Notes under the pieces: model-generated
Database searches by the model: none
Told to the model about the DNA's origin: nothing
The model's input: the letters and a program-made list of their open reading frames with translations, nothing else
Position numbers and translations under genes: made by a program
In this document: positions 42,309-53,994 of the stretch, in pieces
How the letters are laid out: the number at the start of each line of letters is the position of its first letter
Numbering within the stretch: the first letter of the stretch is position 1
Assembly (NCBI GenBank): GCA_036362985.1
Contig: JAYGXS010000001.1
Location: 46,957,405 to 47,021,404, forward strand
Source: Ligula intestinalis
Lineage: Eukaryota > Platyhelminthes > Cestoda > Diphyllobothriidea > Diphyllobothriidae
DNA length: 64,000 bases
Direction: 5' to 3'

Positions 42309-44563
42309 GAACATTCTGGGACAAAGTATTGAACCATGTGGATGGCGAGAATGGTACCAAACTGCTCCAGCAGAGGGTGGCCGAACGAGCCCGAGACCAC
42401 AAAGCGATGCGGGAGGCAGCACTTGAAATTAAGTTTCACAAGCTACCTCATCCAAATTCATCCAAAGATGACAAACTGGTGCACAACCTGTCATCGAAGA
42501 AGCTGACGGATGAACAAATGCAGGTATTAAGATATGAAGCCTCATTGAACACAGTTGATGCCAGACCTGCTAGCATGGTTGCTGCAATAGAATCCATTCT
42601 CAGCCAAACAGAAGCAACCGATGAAACGAAGAACCCCATGCGTCACCAGGTGTCGTCCCTCCTCATGGCACATCGACCACGTGACGCTCTCTCCAAAGTC
42701 GAACGTAAGGCACTTGAAGAACTCAGAGCCGACAGTGACCCCGTTATCGTGCCGGCGGACAAGGGGCGGTCCACTGTCGTATTGGACAGGACAGACTACA
42801 TTCACAAAGCTCAAACTTTGTTAGACGATCGTCAGTTCTACGTTCCATGCAAATCCAAACCCGTTAAAATGCTGACATGTGAGATCAATACAATGCCGCT
42901 GGCAATGGAGAACTCAGATGCAATATTGCCAATCGACCGGCACATGGCGAGAGCGCAAGAAACGGCCCTGGCCCAATTCTATGGTCTCCCGAAGTTGCAC
43001 AAAGAGAGCGCATCCCTCCGGCTAAACGTATATCTAAAAGAAATTCCAGCATACGGACTGGCAAAGTGGCTGTTCCGACGGCTCAAATTCTTGACCGCTG
43101 ATTCAGACACAACAGTCAGGTCGTCAACACAATTATTGGCGAAACTTAAAGGGGCAAGCCTCCAGTCAAATGAAATCATGGTTTCCTTTGATGTCACATC
43201 CCTTTTTACTTCTATTCCACAGGACCTGGCTGTCGAGACTATCCAACTACTCCTACGAGAGAAAGACGATCAAACGGAGAATCGCCTCGGGCACGCTCGA
43301 ATTCTCCAGCTCCTGAACTTCTGCCTCAAGGCGTATTTTACCCTCAACGGAACTATCTACGAGCAGGTGAAAGGCACGCCAATGGGTTCGCCCATTTCTG
43401 GACCATAGCAGAGGCGGTCCTGCAACGGTTGGAGTCGCGGGTTTTCCAACACAACAGACCAAAATTCTGAGTTCGGTATGTGGACGACACCGTCGTCGTT
43501 ATTGAGCGGGACCAGGTGCTGACGTTCAAGAAACGTCTAAGCGCCGTCTTCCCGGACATTCAAGTTACGAGGGAGGAAAAAGAGAACAACCAGCTGGCCT
43601 TTCTGGATGCCCTCGTTTGCCGCAAAGACGGTGGTGCTTTTAAAACTTAAGTGTTCAGGAAAGCAACCAACACCATGCAAGTCCTGAATCACAGCAAAAA
43701 CCACCCAATTGGTCACAAACGCAGCTGCGTAAGGGCGATTTACCGGCGCGTTCAGACGCATTGCAGCGAAGTGGAAGACAAAGTTGCTGAATTGCAACAC
43801 CTTCGACGGGTACTGAGAGCGAATGGTTACCCGCACAATTTTTTCAACCAATGCATCAGCAAACGAGAGAAGAAGCCACATCCGACTGGCCCAAAAGTTT
43901 GGCGAGCCCTTCCGTACGTGAAGAATGTATCGGAAGCAGTCAGCCACCTAATCACCCCACTTGGAGTTGGAGTTGCGCACAGGCCAGAAGCAACCATCAG
44001 GCGCCGAGTCATGAGACCGAAAGACCCACTGCCACGGCAGGAAACGGCTAGAATCGTTTACCAGATCTGGTGCAGTTGTGGACAAAGCAACTATGTCGGA
44101 GAAATCATAAGATTACTCCGGACGTGAATGGTCGAGCATGCAGTGGCGATGAGAAAGAAAGACGCCAAGTCCCAGGTTGCAGCTCACTCGATGGGACCCG
44201 GCCATATTTACAAGTTTGACGAGGCCGAAATCCTCGCAAGAGGGGACAACCACGTGAGCCACGAGCTGCTGGAGTCATGGCTCCCAGTCCATCAACAAGC
44301 GCAGCGATTTGGCGTTCCCATACGGTGTACTGAGAAGTTTCCTGAACAGGAGAATCAGTCACGCGGGAAGGGCCGGACGCAACAACAACTCTGACGACAG
44401 CGGGCATAATTGTCACGCAATTATCAGGCCCACATCTGACGCTGACATGGCAATTGTGGCAATTAGTGAGTCGAACGCGAAGTGTCAAGCCAGTACCGCA
44501 TCAATTAAGACCCAAGGGGTGGCTAGAGAAGTGAACAATTATCACACATACGCGGATAACCAC
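42309..44563 (+). pseudogene. Penelope-like element family A, most complete copy (RT + GIY-YIG)
   Basis: This protein would combine PLE reverse transcriptase with a GIY-YIG nicking endonuclease. Its long first frame (to 43408) gives an N-terminal helical region, VIVPADKGRSTVVLDRTDY (near 42744), FYGLPKLHK (near 42979), the RT box FDVTSLFTSIPQD (near 43189) and GTPMGSPISG (43376-43405). A stop and frameshift follow at about 43408. The frame then resumes with EAVLQRLES, RYVDDTVVV (catalytic YVDD near 43475), LAFLDALVCRKDG, a stop near 43648, VFRKATNTMQVLN, VWRALPYVKNVSEAVSHLIT, the GIY-YIG box IVYQIWCSCGQSNYVGE (near 44054), and EHAVAMRKKDAKS and FDEAEILARGDN. Another frame change comes near 44300 and the tail reaches 44563. 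The open frame begins after a stop at 42308 with no convincing start codon, so the 5' end is probably truncated. Confidence 0.93.
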
Positions 44564-44680
44564 TAGGAACTATAAATATCGTGCAGCCTGTGCATGTCTC
44601 CACCCCATCTGCGCATGACCATGTTATCATTACCCATGTGAAAACCGTTCTGGATATCGAGCTAAATTATTTCATGTGCA
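44564..44680 (+). promoter_or_regulatory. PLE-A 3' pseudo-LTR with TATA box
   Basis: TATAAATA (44571-44578) directly follows the protein tail, then GTGCATGTCTCCACCCC and CTGCGCATGACC. These align with the minus copy at 520-590 (GTGCATGTATCACCCC, CTGCGCATG). The hammerhead-like segment that should follow has diverged beyond recognition here. Confidence 0.6.
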
Positions 44681-45507
44681 GACGGGGGACACCATCGAGT
44701 TGTCCACGGCACTGAATGGGTGAGGGCGGGATCTTCGCACTAGAGCATACCGCCAAGTAGACGTTCACCAAAGGCAGATATGAACTACTTTAGGATCTTT
44801 ACCGGAGGCCGGATTGAACTGCTTCAATTTTTACCTATCATGTAGGTCGTGGAACTGTAGCTTAGAGAGATTCAGGATGTTCAGTCATGAATTAGCGTTT
44901 GCTATTACAGAGTGAGCGCGGGGGATCATTAAGCAGTGCACGCAGATCTTTATAGTGAGCATCCACATCAATATAGAGGTTACTATTCCTTGTGTTGAAA
45001 TAACAAGCCGTTACGAATTCCCAGGGCTATTTTGAGTTGGCCATGGCGATCACTTCAGTATCGTTCCAATCGAGGCGGTATATAAATACTTTTTACAGCA
45101 AAAACAACAGGCAGAGGAATTAATCGAGGACTGTCATTTTAACATGAGTACTATCAACCGCTTTGCTGATTTGGGTGCTCGGTACGAATTCTCCGCATGT
45201 GGTCCAGTACTCCTCCGCGTCCGGATTCGTAGATGAACCACTCTGTTTTCACGGTTCTACCTTCCATCCCTCCAATACACTGGACCATTATCGAAACTCT
45301 CCAAACGCTCCTCCATCACGCATGTTAACGCAATGAACGCCCCTCCCATGTATTACCATCTGTTGACACTTCATGCTCCAGCATGATAGTCCGATCCCTT
45401 ACTCGTCAGTTCATCCGAGGACAGACTGACCTTATGAAGTTGCGAGTATAATTCAACTTCTGCCAAAGCTTCGACTCATTAGGACACTTCGAACATCACA
45501 ACAGTCA
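44681..45507. other. Anonymous region
   Basis: Nothing recognised. Confidence 0.4.
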
Positions 45508-45600
45508 GGACTAGCTATAACTCAATCGGTAAAGCGTTGAAACTAGTAACGCTTAATGAACGAGTAACGTGGAATCGAAACTTGGGCGCTGCATCGTGGG
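45508..45600 (+). repeat. tRNA-like SINE candidate, single copy
   Basis: ACTAGCTATAACTCAATCGG (A-box-like) and CGTGGAATCGAAACTTGG (B-box-like), 55 bases apart, give a tRNA-sized frame. No second copy was seen in the window, so the family status is unproven. Confidence 0.45.
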
Positions 45601-48600
45601 ATTGGATAAGAATGAGTGATGATGGGCAGGAATTGCAATTCCGACCTCTCTTGCCCTTCTCGGCATTGCTCCTTCTTTCCATGAACACCTCTTGAATGGC
45701 GGGGGCAAGCGAGGCCGAGGTATGTGAAGAGAGGATGAAGGGATGCCTGAGACCAGATATTTAGTCACCCGGCGTTTGGAAAAATTTAGCATCCAAAAGT
45801 ATATACTTATAGGCAAGCCAAGTTTTTTGGGAAAGAAAAAGCATTTGCTAAGCGACATTTTACTAATAGTTCTGCAGACAGTAGCCAGTCCTATGGACCT
45901 CGCACAATGACCTTTGACTTATTAACCATGGCTAACAAAAGATGCTGGTGTTGGCTTAAGTTCGTCCTAAAGAAGCACCGGCAACAATAGCATATGTAGC
46001 CCTACGCATTTATCCCTACAACCTGCACGTTATCCTACAAAAACGGTGTTTATCGGGTTTTATGGGCGGGAAATTAGGACACGCAGTGGAATATACTTTA
46101 ATAAATGCTAAATGCATTTTTTATTTTCCTGTATTGAGAAGTGTTGTTGATTTATATCTGTAGATTTTCCTAATCTGTATTATCATTTAACTTGTTGCGG
46201 GAAAATCCGATTATCAAACTGCAGCCTTCTTGAATTTCCCGAAAAATTGAAATGGTAGTTAGGAGGTCATCTACTTCAACTTACCTGTGGTACAACTTAC
46301 CGTTCTGGAGTGAGATTAGCATAGTCCGCGGCGCGAAACGCCGCGCACACCTTCAATTTACATGCGGAACAACTTACACCCAGCGGCCGCGGAAGGCAAC
46401 TTCGACTACATTTTTTCACTTTACACTTAGTTCTAAAAATGTCCTTCTCTGCCTATCCTATTTTCCCACCCCACAAAAATCTATAACCACCGTTTTGCAG
46501 GAGAAAATGCTGGGACTAGGGGTATATGAGCTACTTTTGCCGAAGCACCCAATTCTTCTCTTACCTGATCGTGTCTGGTTATGTCCATCTCGACTTGCTC
46601 TTGTGAACTTTGTTGCGATGTCTATATAGATAGGCTTATTGATGTATGCAAAGTTTGGGTGCATTGCCTCTATGAATTGGCAGCCCTTCTGCGTTGGACA
46701 GATGCCGGCAATGCAAGCTTTCCACGCGTGAATATGTATCCAGCGTTACGTGGGATAGGTGGTCTACGTTCCTCACTTAGGGACAGATTTCCCCATTTGA
46801 CCACAATAGACTGAACTAGATATAGTACGCGAGATCTTGCACATTATTGAAAAAAAATCAAGATAGCCCACCGCAGGAACCACAAACGGGTTGCGTATCT
46901 ATGCTCTCATTCGTCAGCTTAAACTGAAGGCAGAGGATTGATCTGCCGTAATATGTAGGGTAGATGGCTCGGCCGTCAAAGGAATTCGGTTACATTTCCT
47001 AACGCGTCAAGTGCTAGTCGTATATATGAGTGTTATGACTAGCAGACCCATAGGGGATAGCCTTCTCCGAGATTAGCTCTCGAAAACTGTTACTTTATTG
47101 GTACATGGTATCAGAAACGCAGCGAAGAACAAAAAAAGAAATCCGCCCGTTTCGACGGCCTTCATTCAAGGACAGTTAGGAAGAGATGCCATATAATGAA
47201 ACCGATACAGACGGCCCCACCATCCCAAATTACTGAGCAATGGCGCGCTCTAGAAAATTCCGTTGCCCAACCTGCAATCCCTGGATTTGCCCGATGAGGT
47301 CTATGTCACCATCGCCTGCGCTACCCATCTCACCATTAATAACCGTGAATATCCGCTGGCGAAATACGAACAGTTCTGTAGTACCTTCCAAACAGAGCCC
47401 AGGCAAAAGCGTACTGCTGGCCAAAATCAACACAAGTTGATAGGCCGCACTTCAGGGCGGTTCATGAAAACGCTCTTGAGTAGCACATAACCGGGTAACA
47501 CACGGCGCTGGAATAACGCCGTTCTACTTTCTTTAATAATCAGTGACAAATTGCAATCACAGAAGCATCAGTCTGTGCACACTACAGCCATCTCTGGTAG
47601 CATTCAAACTAGTCGTTTCTGAAGCGCCAGTTTCGACCTGACAAAGGCTATATCAACCGTCTGTAGCCCTAGGAAGGAAACATTGTTACAGCAGATCCCC
47701 ATGACCCGCTTCCTCGAGTCCGCGTTTCTGTTAGAATTAGGCAACAGAAATGCAACCTGGAAATTAATGAATGTCATTGAATTATCTTAAATTTCTTCAG
47801 CTTCAAATAGATTCAATATCCACTCAGACGGATCCTCAAACATGAGGAGATTTCTCTGCCTTCACTGTTTTTGTCTGACAGCATCCTCCGACCATTTGTC
47901 TTTTACAGTGCGGTAGGTGTAGTTCCGACAAAGTCACAGGCAACGTTTCTTACCAGGCATTCCACATCCAAACGAAATCATATGTTTGACAGCAACCTTC
48001 AGGATGTGAAATCCTCGTGACCGTTCTATCGTCTTCCACCACAAATTTGGCCTGAAACTGGAATCTATGAACTACCGACTGCTGGCCTTTGATCCTACGA
48101 GAAGGGAAACGGCTCAAGAAGGACGACCTTGTTGCCTACGTCTGCTACTTCAAAAACGCTGTCAAGAAGACAAGCGGAATTAAAACGATGCATAAAAACA
48201 GTCTGCAGCATCTTCTGCAGTTGTTGCAAATGGCCGACTGTGCTGCTGCGACGCCACATGAAAGGGATTCATGCCAGACTTCCGCATGACAACACTGAGA
48301 CTGCACGAAAGCACAGCGACGGCAATAAACGCACGAACGTCTCATGATATGGTGATTTTGTTTCGCAGGCACGGCGCCCAATATCATTCCCAGTCGGCAA
48401 AAGGTCTTCGACAAGCTACCAGAGGGAGAGAGAGGAACACCGGATCCAAGAAAAGCTCTTTTAGATAAGCGTGATATGTTTCTAATTGCGGCTTAGCTAG
48501 TTGCAAACGAAAACACGGTTAACCTACTCTGAACTGAGGGTAGAGCTCCAGTGGCGCCCTTCTAGTGTAAACCTTTTTCTCGTATGGTGTTGAGGACCCC

Positions 48601-50214
48601 GTAATCTGTGGCATTTCCGATCATCGGAAGTAGACAATCAATGTGCTCAGGCATATTTTCAGTTTTTTTTTCAAGCAAATATGGCAGCGTCGAGCGATGG
48701 AAGTATCGTCGGAGAGTCTGTACATCCGTTCCTAGGTTCTGACGAAGACAGGTTTGAATAGAGGAGACCACAGTTAAAGCTAGCCTGCTCAATGACTGTA
48801 CAACATGGTCTTTACGCACTAACGAACATTAAAATATCAATATGATGAACAGCTGATGCCATCGGAAAATACTGCGGGTCCTAAAATGGCATATATAGTC
48901 GACTGAGGGCACTCGTTGATGATGCAGGAAAAGGTATTCTCTAATGATTCGGTCAGGTGTTCTGCAGATTCTTAAAGAGTGACCCACCGGGAACATAATT
49001 CCTTCATCGCCGACCAAATAATGCGGTTAACGCAGACCAAAAAAGTATGCCTGAAACGACAGTCTTCGGAAAGGGATGTCAAATGGACAATGGTCGCCAA
49101 GGGCTCGGCCATAGACCGAGTTACACACAGATGCAACACACGGGCACAAACCGTACTAAAGTAAATGAACTCCATAAACTGAAGCGAGAAACGTCCTGAA
49201 GGAAGTGTATGGATGGAAGCCCTGGACCATGCGTAACAGCTCGACAGGAGGTAAAAAATAAAACATCGGACAGATGGTGGTGATGGTCACGCTGATGAAT
49301 GTGTGAGAAACAAAACTGGTCGCCAAAGAGGTCGAGACGGACAGGTAGGCTGAACCGAATGCAAGTTGACATGGTGACGCACACACAAACATTCAAATAG
49401 CAAGCATTTGTACACAGTAATCACGACCGCAACGCCAAAGGGCTTAGCTGGAGGTCACATTGGGGAGGGCCGGTAAAATTAACTCCATAGGACAGTTATT
49501 ATCGCATAGGAAGCTGGTGCAAGTGTAAGAAGGAGGAAGTGAGAACGAGAGGGTGGACGCAGTAGACACAATATAAAATCTATTCGAGGTAACAGCCCTG
49601 TTTTTCTTTGAAACAAAAAAACACGAGCATGAGCTTTTTCGAGTTCGCCAGTTTAAGTAGGAGACATTTGTGACTAAGATAGACATGAAATGTGAAAATT
49701 GCCATTTCTGCCATAGAGGAGGAACGACTGATAATCTCTCACTCCCCCACCTCCTACACCCAAACAAAAAACCATTCGATTAGGGGGGCAGAGCACAGTG
49801 AGTGACTGCGAGCACTTTTTTCCAGCAAAGAGATACTGTGTATCATGCATCATAAACAGTCAAGATAGCGAGACCAACATGGCCTAGAATTGAAAAAATG
49901 AGAAGATGAGTGATGAAGTGTTATGTACATGGAAATTGCCAGGCTGAATGCCACCAGAGGTTCAAAAAGTGTGCCCTGAAGGACTTGGAGCCCGACACTG
50001 GGGCAGTGAAACAGCGAGTGTGCAAGCGAGCGGGGAAAAGGAGGGGATGAGCGTGTGAAGAGATCAGCAAAGAAACGAGTTCATCTGCTGCTAGCGTCTT
50101 CTGGCGATCATCAGCGCAGCCGGCTGATTGACTGCACTGCAACCAGATTAGTTTTCAAGGAGGAGGGGGAGAAGGAGGAAGAGTTAATGGTGGAATTGGA
50201 GGAGACACCCAATT
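45601..50214. other. Mostly anonymous region, downstream of the CaaX exon
   Basis: No gene is supported. TGGTATCAGA at 47106-47115 resembles an LTR-retrotransposon primer-binding site for initiator tRNA-Met, but no LTR or gag-pol follows. The minus-strand 3' untranslated region of the CaaX gene should occupy some of the 3' part of this stretch. I could not find a clear polyadenylation signal. Confidence 0.4.
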
Positions 50215-51168
50215 TCACATCACAGAACACTTGGCATTATTATTACCACCAGGCATGGCATGGGGCGCATTAGATGGGGCTGTTGAACCGCTGCCCACTC
50301 GGTGCAGTTGTTGTTGATGGTGCTGAGCAGCCGACTTATGCTGTCCAGCTGAAGTATTGACATGGGAGCCCCATTTGGCGGCCGATTCGACAGATTCTGT
50401 GGGAGAAACTGAACGCACGATGGGCTTACTACTAGCCCGTGTTGGTTGCGATTTTAGACCACTTGGAGGGACGAGAAGGTTTGGATAGGAGAACGGCTTT
50501 GTGTCAGCCAGCGTCTTGTTACCATTGACGGGCGCACGCGAACGTTGATCGCGCAGCGGGACCTCCGCCGACAGCTTGACCTTAGAAGAAGTGGCAGAGG
50601 GTTCTCCTACCATTATACCCCGCCGACCGACCTGATGGCCAATACGCTGGGCTCCAGGAATGTTGTCCTCATCATTCTCCTCATCGCTCGCCTCTCGGAA
50701 GGTAGAGAGAATTCGTGAAGTTAATGGCGGTACCTGAATCCTGTTGACTGTACAGTTTTCTTCCAGTCGATTGCCGGCTGCTTTGCCGGTAGCAACAACC
50801 ACCTGGTTCTTCTCAGGGTTTCCTCGATCGGTGGGCAACAGGTGTGACGATTGTGAAACAGTTGTAGCTGGCGGGTTGGCGACGAGAACTGATGGATTAG
50901 AAGCAAAATCACTCAAGTCGCAGCCATGCGAAGGTAGGGGATCGTCCACCTCGCATCCACCGTAACGATTTGAGATAGAAGGGAGCGCAGCTGAGTTGGC
51001 AGCGGAATTGGCGAAGGCACTACCGACTGGTGCACCCTCCGGACGCGAACGATTCTTATTTTGTAGGCCGAAACTCTGAGCACTGCTTGCCGTCGAGTTA
51101 GTCATTAGGCCTGGGGTGAATCCGTTCATGCGACTCAAGCGGCCCATGGCATTTGCGCCGCGAACGCT
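50215..51168 (-). CDS. Last coding exon of a disordered protein with a C-terminal CaaX (CSVM) motif
   Basis: This exon has about 317 codons and is open without a stop. The exon start follows a good 3' splice site on the minus strand (TTTGTGGAATTTCAG ending at 51169). There is no in-frame ATG at the splice site, so earlier exons must exist. Composition is rich in S, N, A, P, R and Q with no hydrophobic core: Ser/Asn-rich near the start (TNSTASSAQSFGLQNKNRSR), an acidic patch (EASDEENDEDN), a Ser/Pro region (SVSPTESVES) and a His/Gln run (QHHQQQ). It ends GGNNNAKCSVM then TGA. CSVM fits the CaaX rule, and Met at the end usually means farnesylation, so the product is probably membrane-anchored. 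I do not recognise the gene. It is the only frame in the window with clearly non-transposon, gene-like properties. Confidence 0.7.
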   Translation of the reverse strand, partial: SVRGANAMGRLSRMNGFTPGLMTNSTASSAQSFGLQNKNRSRPEGAPVGSAFANSAANSAALPSISNRYGGCEVDDPLPSHGCDLSDFASNPSVLVANPPATTVSQSSHLLPTDRGNPEKNQVVVATGKAAGNRLEENCTVNRIQVPPLTSRILSTFREASDEENDEDNIPGAQRIGHQVGRRGIMVGEPSATSSKVKLSAEVPLRDQRSRAPVNGNKTLADTKPFSYPNLLVPPSGLKSQPTRASSKPIVRSVSPTESVESAAKWGSHVNTSAGQHKSAAQHHQQQLHRVGSGSTAPSNAPHAMPGGNNNAKCSVM

Positions 51169-51200
51169 GAAATTCCACAAAATTTTACAAGTTAAATAGT
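51169..51200 (-). promoter_or_regulatory. 3' splice site of the CaaX exon
   Basis: On the minus strand the sequence AAATTTTGTGGAATTTCAG precedes the exon. The T-rich tract is short but the AG is in a standard context. Confidence 0.55.
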
Positions 51201-51282
51201 GCGTGAACTTAAAAAAAAGACAAAATGGCTCTGAAAACTAAGAATTTAATTGCCTTCGTATGAACTGGAATACGCACATCCC

Positions 51283-51803
51283 AAGAAATTTAGATTTTGA
51301 AGAAGGTGTTCTTTCGGGATAAAATAACTTCAATGGGTGAATTTTCGAGTTTGGAACCCCAACTCGTCTTCGGACTAACAAGAAATGTGCAGGAAACAAC
51401 TAAAATTTCAAAACCACCGAAAAAATCAATAGTTGTACAAAGTGAGACACAATTAGTCGGTTTGGTCTTAGTTTCTGTCTTGCGGTCTTGGTATTTTCCA
51501 CTGTTCTTTGATATGTTTATAAATACCACCTAATTCAACGTGTGGGTTAATGCATGAATCGTCGGAGTGCATAGCTTCGAGGAATTCTCGACCATTTTTG
51601 GAGTGGCAAACTCCGACGATGCGTGTTTTATCCCATGCGAAGGTGTGTTTTGCCTTGACGCAATGCATGGCCACTCCGGAAAAATGATCACGTTTATTTA
51701 CGGCCGATTGGCGTTCGCGGATGCGCGTGGGTGCCAAACTCGTAAATTCACCCATTAAAGTTATTTTATCTTAAAAGAAAATATTCTTCAAAATTTAATT
51801 TCC
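51283..51803. repeat. Inverted repeat (77-bp arms) around a PLE-B endonuclease fragment
   Basis: The left arm 51283-51359 and right arm 51729-51803 are reverse complements (GATAAAATAACTTCAATGGG with GATAAAATAACTTTAATGGG, then GTGAATTTTCGAGTTTGG with GTGAATTTACGAGTTTGG). The inner part of both arms is itself PLE coding sequence, so the arms look like an inverted duplication of a PLE edge rather than independent transposon ends. Confidence 0.8.
51468..51755 (-). pseudogene. Penelope-like element family B, GIY-YIG C-terminal fragment
   Basis: The minus-strand frame reads GEFTSLAPTRIRERQSAV, VAMHCVKAKHTFAWDKTRIV and GREFLEAMHSDDSCINPHVE. These match the endonuclease end of family B (GQTGKALSTCIREHQLALGR, HTFAWEQTQIVG, FLKAMHSDEACIN at 2690-2900). 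The frame is open for 95 codons, but the RT part and the GIY half are absent. It lies within the intron of the CaaX gene and is enclosed by the inverted arms described above. Confidence 0.85.
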
Positions 51804-53994
51804 ATCATAAGCGGCTAGGATCCTCATTTGAGTCAATGACAAAAATAAAAGGCTGCGATTTAAATCAAATAATGAAGCCCAATCATTGCATACAATGCAT
51901 TTTGATTTAAACCGAGAATACCATAAACACATGAAAGGACAGTCGAATCCTTAAAAGAAGAAAAATAAATTTCTACAAAAACTGACGAAAACGCTGGCCA
52001 GGGAGAAGTCTGCAAGGAAGGGCACCAGCCTGCTAAGACTGGTACGGCCGTCTCGGTGAACTAGATTCACAACTGCCCCTCGAAGTGGACCCAGCAGTGA
52101 CTTGCACTGCACTCACATTTTCCGTTGAGCACCGATAAAAAGGCAAAGAAGGAATGATCAAAAGTGCGCGTAGGGCTAGTAACTGGCAAAGTGAAACGGT
52201 CCGTCTACCACAACCGCACGCTACCTTGGCCCTGCTCCATGTGTACTAGACCTCAAGTGGAAGTGACATAAAGGCCAAATTAGGAAGAATCTATGCTGGG
52301 CCGACCTAGAAAGGTCAACGTCACCCCTCTAATCAACAAATGTTAGGTTACGATTATCAACGCATCATGATAATCGAGAAAATACATTCGATTGCGTGTC
52401 GTGGGAAAACTATGTGCTGATTAACAGCAGGACCAACTGACTGACAATTAAATTTGGCGCAGTAATGCAGCCACTGCTCAACGCATAACATATAATGCGG
52501 CAAAGATGGCAGCAGTGAGAGGAGGCATTAAGACGCTGTCAAGATAATCCAATCTATGTCCCGGCTGAGGGTCGAGCTAGCCTGCCAATGCAAAGACTTC
52601 AGAGTCACGACTTTCAGCCTCTAGTAATAAGTTCAAGCGCGTGAGCATTATTACGACGGTGTTTAGTACTTTAACTCGAAGCCACAATCACGGAATAATT
52701 CCATATCAGGGTGTGTCTCAATCTCAACGCTTCACAAAAAGCGATTGTTTCTAGCTTGTGTGCGGGGTCGACTTCTGGTGATGCGAAACAGGAGCTGGCA
52801 GCCTCTGTGACGTTTTCCCGATTCCAGAAAGCTAGCCGCCACTATAGACATGTTTGAAAATTTGCCCCTGTTTCGGCTTAGAAAGCGACGTTGTCTTTGT
52901 GAAAAGTGGGAATATGAAGACGGTTATCAGGCTTTCCGCACCATACATTGTGTGGCTTTGAATATTAATGCCTCATTCTCTTATAGAACACCGAGGATAT
53001 AATTCACACACAAAGGGCGGAATTTCAACATCCTATTCGAGCAATAATATTTTTTGAGACACGATTTGAGAAATAAGGTGTTTTCACGACAAAAGCCTTT
53101 TTTGATTCTTCTTTCACGCGGGCGACAAACGGGGCTTTGACTGCGGGATATGGAGTGAAGAAATGCGCATGGATAGAAAATATGCCAATATAATTTCTTC
53201 AAGGAGCATATTACTCAACCATCACTACAATAACCAGAGGCACGCATGAAGAAGAAGCAGTAATCGAGTAGGTGAACGTGACCAGACAAGAAACTGCCGT
53301 GTCAAATACGCGAGTACGCAGCGGATGATCTGCGACCGGTGACGCAAGTGCACATTGCTGATAATTTGATTTAAAAATGCATAGGAACTACAATATATGA
53401 CTAATGTAATCTCTTGCGTGCATCTTCAACGATATATTCAATGTGCAAACCTGGAGCTTCAAGCAAAATGTCGTGGTGCAGCGATCAAGCAGCACTGGTC
53501 AGGGTTACTGGGAAATCCGTTTATATTCTTTGGTTCTGCCAACCAACAAGACACTTGCGTGGAACTAAATTGACCACAACCCAGCGTCACAACTAATCTT
53601 GCTTGGTTCGCTGAGGACAGTAACTTTAACGCCCCAAGGCTAATGAAAACATCAGTTGAAATCCGGATGTTTCGGGCAGTAGCTGAATAGTTAGCAAAGT
53701 TACTTGGGCTGAAATGCCGAAAAAAACGTAGAAAGTTAAGAATGCGCAAAGGGAACCACTTACCCTCTAGGAGGAGCACGGTTCCTGTTGATATCAGGTA
53801 CGATGCCCCGCGGCGGCGGTTCGATAATGCTGGATGCGACGAACGAGAAGCCCTGCAATGATATATGTCGACAAGTTCCAATTATGTTAGTTCAAAAATA
53901 CGAGCTACTGCAAATATTTAAGTGGTGTGAATTTTGTTCGAGTTTACGAGGAACTAGTTCCTTAAGTAAACACAAACGGGTGTCGTGGCTCCTT
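51804..53994. other. Anonymous region (presumed intron or intergenic)
   Basis: No supported feature. The minus-strand frame at 53459-53881 (140 codons) has no recognisable family or gene-like composition. Confidence 0.4.

Noticed and set aside
47230..47490. Bacterial-looking open frame, possible transfer or contamination
   Set aside because: The frame is short, overlaps two other frames and matches no protein that I recognise; it blends into surrounding DNA without a boundary.
48562..48819. Minus-strand 85-codon open frame (MRKDHVVQSLSRLALTVVSS start)
   Set aside because: Composition is plausible for an exon, but I see no splice signals, family or second copy to support it.
49168..49200. 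GAAACGTC after CTGAAGCGA on the plus strand
   Set aside because: There is no room for a stem II and none of the other pseudo-LTR signals are present.
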